Shown here one piece after another: positions 9,541-18,546 of a stretch of 18,546 bases of DNA (positions within the stretch are counted from its first letter, which is position 1; every line of letters begins with the position of its first letter). Both the position numbers and the translations under genes were made by a program. Source of the stretch: Ichthyophonus hoferi (taxonomy: Eukaryota; Opisthokonta; Ichthyosporea; Ichthyophonida; Ichthyophonidae); assembly GCA_002751075.1 (NCBI GenBank), contig NAOQ01000311.1:67761-86306 (forward strand), read 5' to 3'. Under the pieces are notes generated by a model. It was not told where the DNA came from and did no database searches. It saw only the letters and a list, made by a program, of their open reading frames with translations.

Positions 9541-9888
9541 TTATTCTATTGGAGGGGCGATCAACTTGGGTTGAGAACCCATGTTTAAATGAGTGTTAGT
9601 CTCACATACTGTAGAGTTATTCAAGCATTCGGTCACAGTTATATCTCGGTAGATAGATTGTTTAATATCAGGCCCATCAGACTGACTATCCCTCTCGCAA
9701 ACATCAAGTGGGTGTATTAAAGACTTGGACTTACGGTATTGTTTAAGATAGCGAAGTGGACTTAAACGACTCCAAAAATCATCTTCACTACCTAAAAAAA
9801 TAGGAGGCACATCGGTGGCCGCCCAAGGTGTGTATGGATGGCCGTGGTCAATGGTACTTTCACCACTATTTCCTGCAGTGCGACTCAT
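9541..9888 (-). CDS. Unrecognised 115-residue protein
   Basis: Complete frame from ATG at 9888-9886, with an in-frame TAA immediately upstream, to a stop at 9543-9541. 115 codons without a stop is unusual in DNA this AT-rich, and composition is richer than the flanks. The product is hydrophilic, with no signal peptide or membrane segment; it has an aromatic/acidic block (PYTPWAATDVPPIFLGSEDD, then FW), a basic block (RYLKQYRKSKS) and a Ser/Thr/Asn-rich tail ending LIAPPIE. I recognise no family. Splicing may alter it: donor-like GTAAGT at 9734 would end an exon after KQY, and GTAAGT at 9930 with CTGCAG at 9873 would form a 58-nt intron that removes the ATG, but joining there creates a stop. 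It lies upstream of TTI2 on the same strand, about 2.5 kb away. Confidence 0.45.
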   Translation of the reverse strand: MSRTAGNSGESTIDHGHPYTPWAATDVPPIFLGSEDDFWSRLSPLRYLKQYRKSKSLIHPLDVCERDSQSDGPDIKQSIYRDITVTECLNNSTVCETNTHLNMGSQPKLIAPPIE

Positions 9889-11220
9889 TTAGTTTATTCT
9901 TGGCTTTTAACTTAAAAGGAAAATACTTACAACTACCAATAACATAGATTTTGAAAATTACAAACTAATAAATTAAACCATGGCAGCTCTCACATATAGT
10001 TTTCTTACACATTGTTTGTCATGAAAGAATAAAGTAATTGGGCAATAGAAGATGCAATACAGGAGTACAAAAGTATTTGATTCGGGGAAGGGTTGATGGT
10101 GTAATAAATTGTAAGTGTAAGCCAATAGGCTGACACTGTCCTTGTCATCTGATTAGTGAATAAAGAAGCCAATAAATACCTAGGAATGTCATAATGCGTT
10201 TATATTTTGTTTCAAGATTCACTTTCCTTTAGCAAGGCCATGAGCAGCAGATTGTCAAGTTACCAATAATGTAGTGTTACTAGAATGAATAAACTGGAAC
10301 GTTCTGATCAAAACAAGGCTCTGTCGCTTTATACTTTTATATTAATTTATTTTCATTTAATATTAAATAATAATTTTTTTATATTCTAATGTTATATAAT
10401 ATGGTTTCTCACGTGATTCAGACGACATTAAATACAATGATCATGCTTAAATTATTTCATTTATTTAACCACTATCTTACCATTGTTCTATTGGTTAATT
10501 AATGTGATATATTAACTGCACGTGTTTATAATATGTTATTGTCTGATATGGCAGGATTAATCATGACATTGCCATATTCTCTCATTAACCACCCACGTTT
10601 ATAGTATGTTATTGTCTGACATTGCATTATATGCTATGAGATTCCCACCCTTACCATACGAATAGAATTCCCTTTTAAATTTATAGCCATATCTTGGTCC
10701 ATGGTTTATTGACTAATAGTTTGATCCGAGTACACAATATCAGGTAATCTTTTTGCCGTGATTGTATAATGTAAACGCCTAATTTGTCACAGATAAGATA
10801 GGATTGTAATCAGTTTATATTGTTTCTAATTTTAAAATCTAACAGCGTATCATTTGTATTTTAGAACTATTATGTCTTTAACGCATAAACCGTCCATGCA
10901 TTGCCCAACTAAATAAAGGCGTGCTTGAAGTCTCCTCTAGATTGCATAACAGCAAGCATGTCAAATGAGAAAAACTGCATTATTTTGGCAAACGGTACGC
11001 TGTTGTTTTATATCAATGTCTGTTATTACTTGTAACAATAATTCAAAGTAAAATATTATTTTATTTATTTGCGATAGCGATATATCATTATTTTTGTGCA
11101 GTATATACTGTGGCTTAGCATGACGATCGTTCATTAAAGTGTTTTTTCTGTGTGAATTACCGCCATTACATCACTAACTAATCATGTGACCTCTCAAAAC
11201 CTGGCTATAAGGTTCAAAAC
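9889..11220. other. Intergenic AT-rich DNA with possible regulatory sites
   Basis: No coding exon recognised. It holds E-box hexamers (CACGTG) at 10410 and 10519, the duplicated 42-bp block (10512-10626) and a 12-bp palindrome CAGTATATACTG at 11099. The stretch 11150-11215 is less AT-rich. Confidence 0.45.
10512..10626. repeat. Imperfect direct duplication (two 42-bp copies, 73 bp apart)
   Basis: Copy 1 at 10512-10553 and copy 2 at 10585-10626 share TATGTTATTGTCTGA exactly and about 80% overall. Copy 1 has the E-box CACGTG, which is CCCACG in copy 2. Between them, ATATGGCA (10546-10553) and TGCCATAT form an inverted pair. Confidence 0.75.
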
Positions 11221-11274
11221 ATGATAAAGGCACAGATGTTTAATAAAAGAATACCAAAAATCAGTACCTGGATG
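11221..11274 (+). CDS. Candidate OTC exon 1 (mitochondrial leader-like), tentative
   Basis: ATG with A at -3, 18 codons (MIKAQMFNKRIPKISTWM), then the strong donor GTAAGA in phase 0. The peptide has four basic and no acidic residues, as expected for a mitochondrial presequence, which animal OTC needs. It follows a less AT-rich, promoter-like stretch. There is no homology evidence, chance frames of this size are common, and other leader-like ATGs occur at 13545 and 14342. Confidence 0.25.
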
Positions 11275-14200
11275 GTAAGATTCTGTTTTTGATCTATTGA
11301 CGTACATCGTACATAGTAGCACAAGTTGCACAACTAATGATAGCTAGTGTTATCCGGTGCATAATGCTCTATTGGTTCATAATAATTCATCATAATCATA
11401 CGTCATAACTACATCTGCCAAATATGGTGTCCATTTTATTTATTTGCTATTTCAGTGGCTTTTAAAATAGTGCATTTGCAATATGCATTCCTACTTAAAA
11501 TAAACCACACAACTAGAAAATCTCTACTTAATCTTATTCTATAAATAATGCAATTTTAATTTTCTCTTTATTTATATATCCTGTACCAGTGATTTTAAAA
11601 TATTGCATATTATTATTATATATATTTATATATTTGTCTATAAAGATGTGTTCAGCAGCAACACATTATTACGTTATTATGCAATAAAATTCAGTCCAAT
11701 TGGAATCCTATAATGCTTCATGGCCACAAATTAAATTACAAGCAAATACCAACATAGATCCGGAGAAAGCAGCCGTGTTTTCTTAACTATTTAGTTCATT
11801 ATTTATAAATATGTAGATAGGTTGGGACACGATGTATCTTGAATATTTGGTACTTATAACCTAATTATATTCCCAAGTAGAGCCCCTTTCGTTTTTTATA
11901 TCTTGATAGAGACCAAAGTGTTTATTTCTTTGCCTATGTCCAAGTCCCCATGTTGCTAATTGGCTCAAAAAACTGTTGAATAACCAAAGAGCTGGGCTTA
12001 ACTGACGGAGGTAATAATAAACATATGCTTTTATATTTTATAGTAAAAATCAAAAAACATTAATGGCACACTCCATGTCATAAGACATGACAAGTGATAG
12101 AGAAGGAATAATGTGAAAAGTACACAGTGCATAGTTTTTTTATACCTCAAGTATAGTAGTAATAATAATATCGTTGTAGCTGATGGCAGGAATATATTTT
12201 ATTGATTTTTCAGTCACTTTATAGCCTGTTATTTATGGTTTTATTATTATCTTTAGTTTGCTTGTTAGAAAAAAAAGTTTTTCGGTTATCCTAACTTGGC
12301 TCAAGTCATGTTATCTCCTGAAGATAGAAGTATACTTAAAGCCCGTTCAAGATAAAAGAAAAAAATAACAACAATTAAAAACATGCCTTTTTAAGTCGTT
12401 TTTGACTATAAAATAGAAATTATTGGTAAATTATATCTATGGTGTTTCAATAGAAGCTCAGACAAAGGGATATTGCTTATATCATAAATACACATGCTAT
12501 GTATTGCAAGTAAAGTTTTGATCAAAACCTAACAACACAATGCGCCTTGATTATTAAGAATAAAAAATATATATTTTGGATTCCTGTAAGGTTGGACTTT
12601 GATTAATTGCTTTGAAAAGCGAGAATCACTAGGTCTTATTGTTGAAATAGTAAAAATATAAGATAAACATGCCCTGTCTTTATTTTAAGCCGTTACCTGA
12701 CAACGTCAAAAGTCATGTGGCAGACTATAGTGTAAGGAGAACTGAAATCCTCGTCTCAACCACGTCATAGTTAATTTATACAATTATAAACACGTGTTAC
12801 GCGGTGAGACTGAATTTGTCTTAAACTGTATACCTAATATAATACGTTATACGTGAATAGTTACAATCTGAATCATTACTACGTAGGCTTAATAGAAATT
12901 TTCTATTATTTGATTAATAGTAGATAATAATATAGTCAATAAATAGAATATATGCTATATTCTAATACAAATAAATACATAAGGAATTACAGTAACAGAT
13001 TGCACATATTCCAATACTTATTGACCTCCAATATCCTAGCAGAACACAAAAGTAAACATGACACTATCCAGTTCAAAACATTTTATCACACTTAAGGATT
13101 ATGGTGGGTAGCTATGTGGCTTCATGAAGGGTTACATTCAGCCTTCTGTCTACCATAATTCTAGATCCAGAATATATATTTCTTATTTTCTAAGGTGAAA
13201 AGGCAATTAACATTTGTGATGGGTCCGTATTGTATTTTATGTTTAGTAGATCTTCATATGTTATGCTGATTTATTTGCTGTACCAGTTGAAACACCTTTG
13301 GTGGCATTAAAAATTCTAGGTATCTCCTTATGTAATTTTGAAACAGCGCATTTTAGTTATATTATAACAGGTTAGCACTATGGAAAAATTTAATGATAAT
13401 TTATTACTAAGAACTATCATTTAGGGAAAATATATATTGCTACAATACTTAGCAAAAGCTATATTGTACGTAGATGCAAGTTACATAGTGTTAAATAGAT
13501 ATAAAAAATATAAATAGATATTTGCCGTGAAACTATACGAGAACATGTCACGCTGGCTGCAAAGAAACAATAAGACAACAACAAATAAGTGATTTTGGGG
13601 CATTCTACGCAACACAAGAATAAACATACCAAGAGATACATGTTTTTTTTTTTTTTTTCGCTATATCTCACGTTAAAATCTTCCTGTTTGCTCCTAGAAT
13701 ATTATACTCTCTGATTATTTTTTTAAAAAGGTATTCCCCTTTTCAACAGCGGCATTGAACATATATGTATCCGACTGCTTATTCTTTTCAAAAAAGATCT
13801 ATTGTTCGATTTAACAACTATATTTATTCATAATTATGCTTTAATTTACAAAACAAAGTACTATATTATTCTACAAAGGAAAACAAATAGTTTCAATATT
13901 TAAGTATTGGCTAATGGATTTACTAAACATAGTTTATACTGGTAATCTACAATCTGTGATACATTTGATTCATCCTGATATTAAGACGTATTCATCTATA
14001 CCTTTCTAAGCAGACTCTAACTGTATCAATTACTTCATATAATGTAATATTTATTAAAACCCTCACAAGTAAGATATGCAAACGTATCATAACATTAATC
14101 TTGCATTAAGGTCACTATTTTTTTGTTATGTATTTTTCCATAATTTTTATTGTCAGTGTGTTTTATTTTAAAAACTTAGCACAGAGGATAGTATTTATTC

Positions 14201-14464
14201 TACCCGACTACTCCTTATAACAAACATATAATATAGCTTCTCATGTTCTTTACCTTACTGTCTATGTGCACATGTTTTTCCTTGCATGACTAACCTATTT
14301 TTTTTAATCTCACGGATATCTACATACACATCTTCATATACATGTCTTTACTTGCCTCCTTTTTTGTGCGCCACCTCTCTTTCCTCAGATACGTTGCTCC
14401 TTCATCCATTGTTTTATTTTTATTATTTAATTATTTATCTTCAAATACATATATACCTCTAAAG
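11275..14464. other. AT-rich region before the first certain OTC exon
   Basis: Should contain the 5' exon or exons of OTC. Only weak candidates were seen (12690-12729 and ATGs at 13545 and 14342). Other content: an E-box at 12791 inside the palindrome AACACGTGTT, T16 at 13643-13658, and a small inverted pair GGATTATGGT / ACCATAATTC around 13096-13162. No other gene recognised. Confidence 0.45.
12690..12729 (+). CDS. Candidate OTC exon 2, tentative
   Basis: 40 nt after acceptor TTTATTTTAAG, reading PLPDNVKSHVADY plus one base before GTGTAAGG. The end phase (1) fits the first certain OTC exon, and the candidate leader exon fits its start. DY[S/T] just before the first helix resembles the LKNFT of human OTC. 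The upstream part is shorter than usual, and the opposite strand also offers an exon here (acceptor GATTTCAG, donor GTAACG). Low confidence. Confidence 0.2.
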
Positions 14465-18427
<3,963 letters not shown>

Positions 18428-18443
18428 GTACATTCTCTTATTC

Positions 18444-18546
18444 TATGTATGTATGTATGTATGTATGTATGTATGTATGTATGTATGTATGTATGTATGT
18501 ATGTATGTATGTATGTATGCATGTGTATATGTATTTATGTATGTAT
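18444..18546. repeat. (TATG)n microsatellite
   Basis: About 19 perfect TATG units at 18444-18519, then imperfect units to the right edge, inside the next OTC intron. Confidence 0.97.

Noticed and set aside
10070-10115. Possible OTC exon before GTAAGTG at about 10111
   Set aside because: The frame reads LIRGRVDGVIN with a compatible end phase, but similarity to OTC is poor and no good acceptor precedes it.
12296-12356. Short plus-strand frame (NLAQVMLSPEDRSILKAR)
   Set aside because: No donor follows before the stop and no similarity recognised.
13096-13162. Small MITE-like inverted pair
   Set aside because: Only about 9 of 10 bases pair and no target-site duplication is visible.
13545-13590. 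Another leader-like ATG (MSRWLQRNNKTTTNK)
   Set aside because: The donor is weak and phase 2, which does not fit the next exon.
14342-14430. Leader-like ATG (MSLLASFFVRHLSFLRYVAP) just before the first certain OTC exon
   Set aside because: Attractive as a presequence, but every donor available in this frame is phase 0 and the OTC exon needs phase 1; the tract is simply pyrimidine-rich.

Overview
The window looks like an AT-rich, intron-containing animal-type nuclear genome, perhaps an early-branching invertebrate such as a sponge; the lineage guess is weak. Evidence: two conserved eukaryotic genes split by GT-AG introns from about 40 nt to over 2 kb, no operons or Shine-Dalgarno spacing, many microsatellites and minisatellites, and no rRNA, tRNA, CRISPR or recognisable transposon.

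Left part (59-7082, minus strand): eight exons, found by eye as short open blocks between splice sites and compatible in phase at all seven junctions, encode about 323 residues of a helical-repeat protein. I assign it to TTI2 (TELO2-interacting protein 2, TTT complex) from an alignment to the human protein recalled from memory. The ATG lies at 7080-7082 in a good Kozak context; the C-terminal part runs off the left edge. Its introns hold a 22-bp minisatellite, a 31-bp A/T minisatellite, several microsatellites and an excess of the CCAATCA heptamer.

Middle (7083-14464): mostly AT-rich DNA. It holds one unrecognised complete 115-codon minus-strand ORF (9541-9888), a short segment open on both strands (9039-9281), a duplicated block with an E-box (10512-10626), and weak candidates for the missing 5' exons of the right-hand gene (11221-11274 and 12690-12729).

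Right part (14465-18427, plus strand): seven phase-compatible exons encode about 221 residues of ornithine carbamoyltransferase (OTC), from the first helix through the carbamoyl-phosphate site (STRT), the HPLQ loop and the ornithine-side DGNN motif to DTW. The SMG and HCLP motifs lie beyond the right edge. OTC makes citrulline from ornithine and carbamoyl phosphate, in mitochondria in animals. TTI2 and OTC are divergently arranged; nothing suggests a shared pathway.

Most notable: an 84-nt OTC intron that is a multiple of three and stop-free, so retention would add 28 residues in frame; a His in place of the usual Arg after the STRT motif; a possible 39-nt TTI2 intron; and the unrecognised 115-codon ORF. 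I found no convincing novel multi-gene system.
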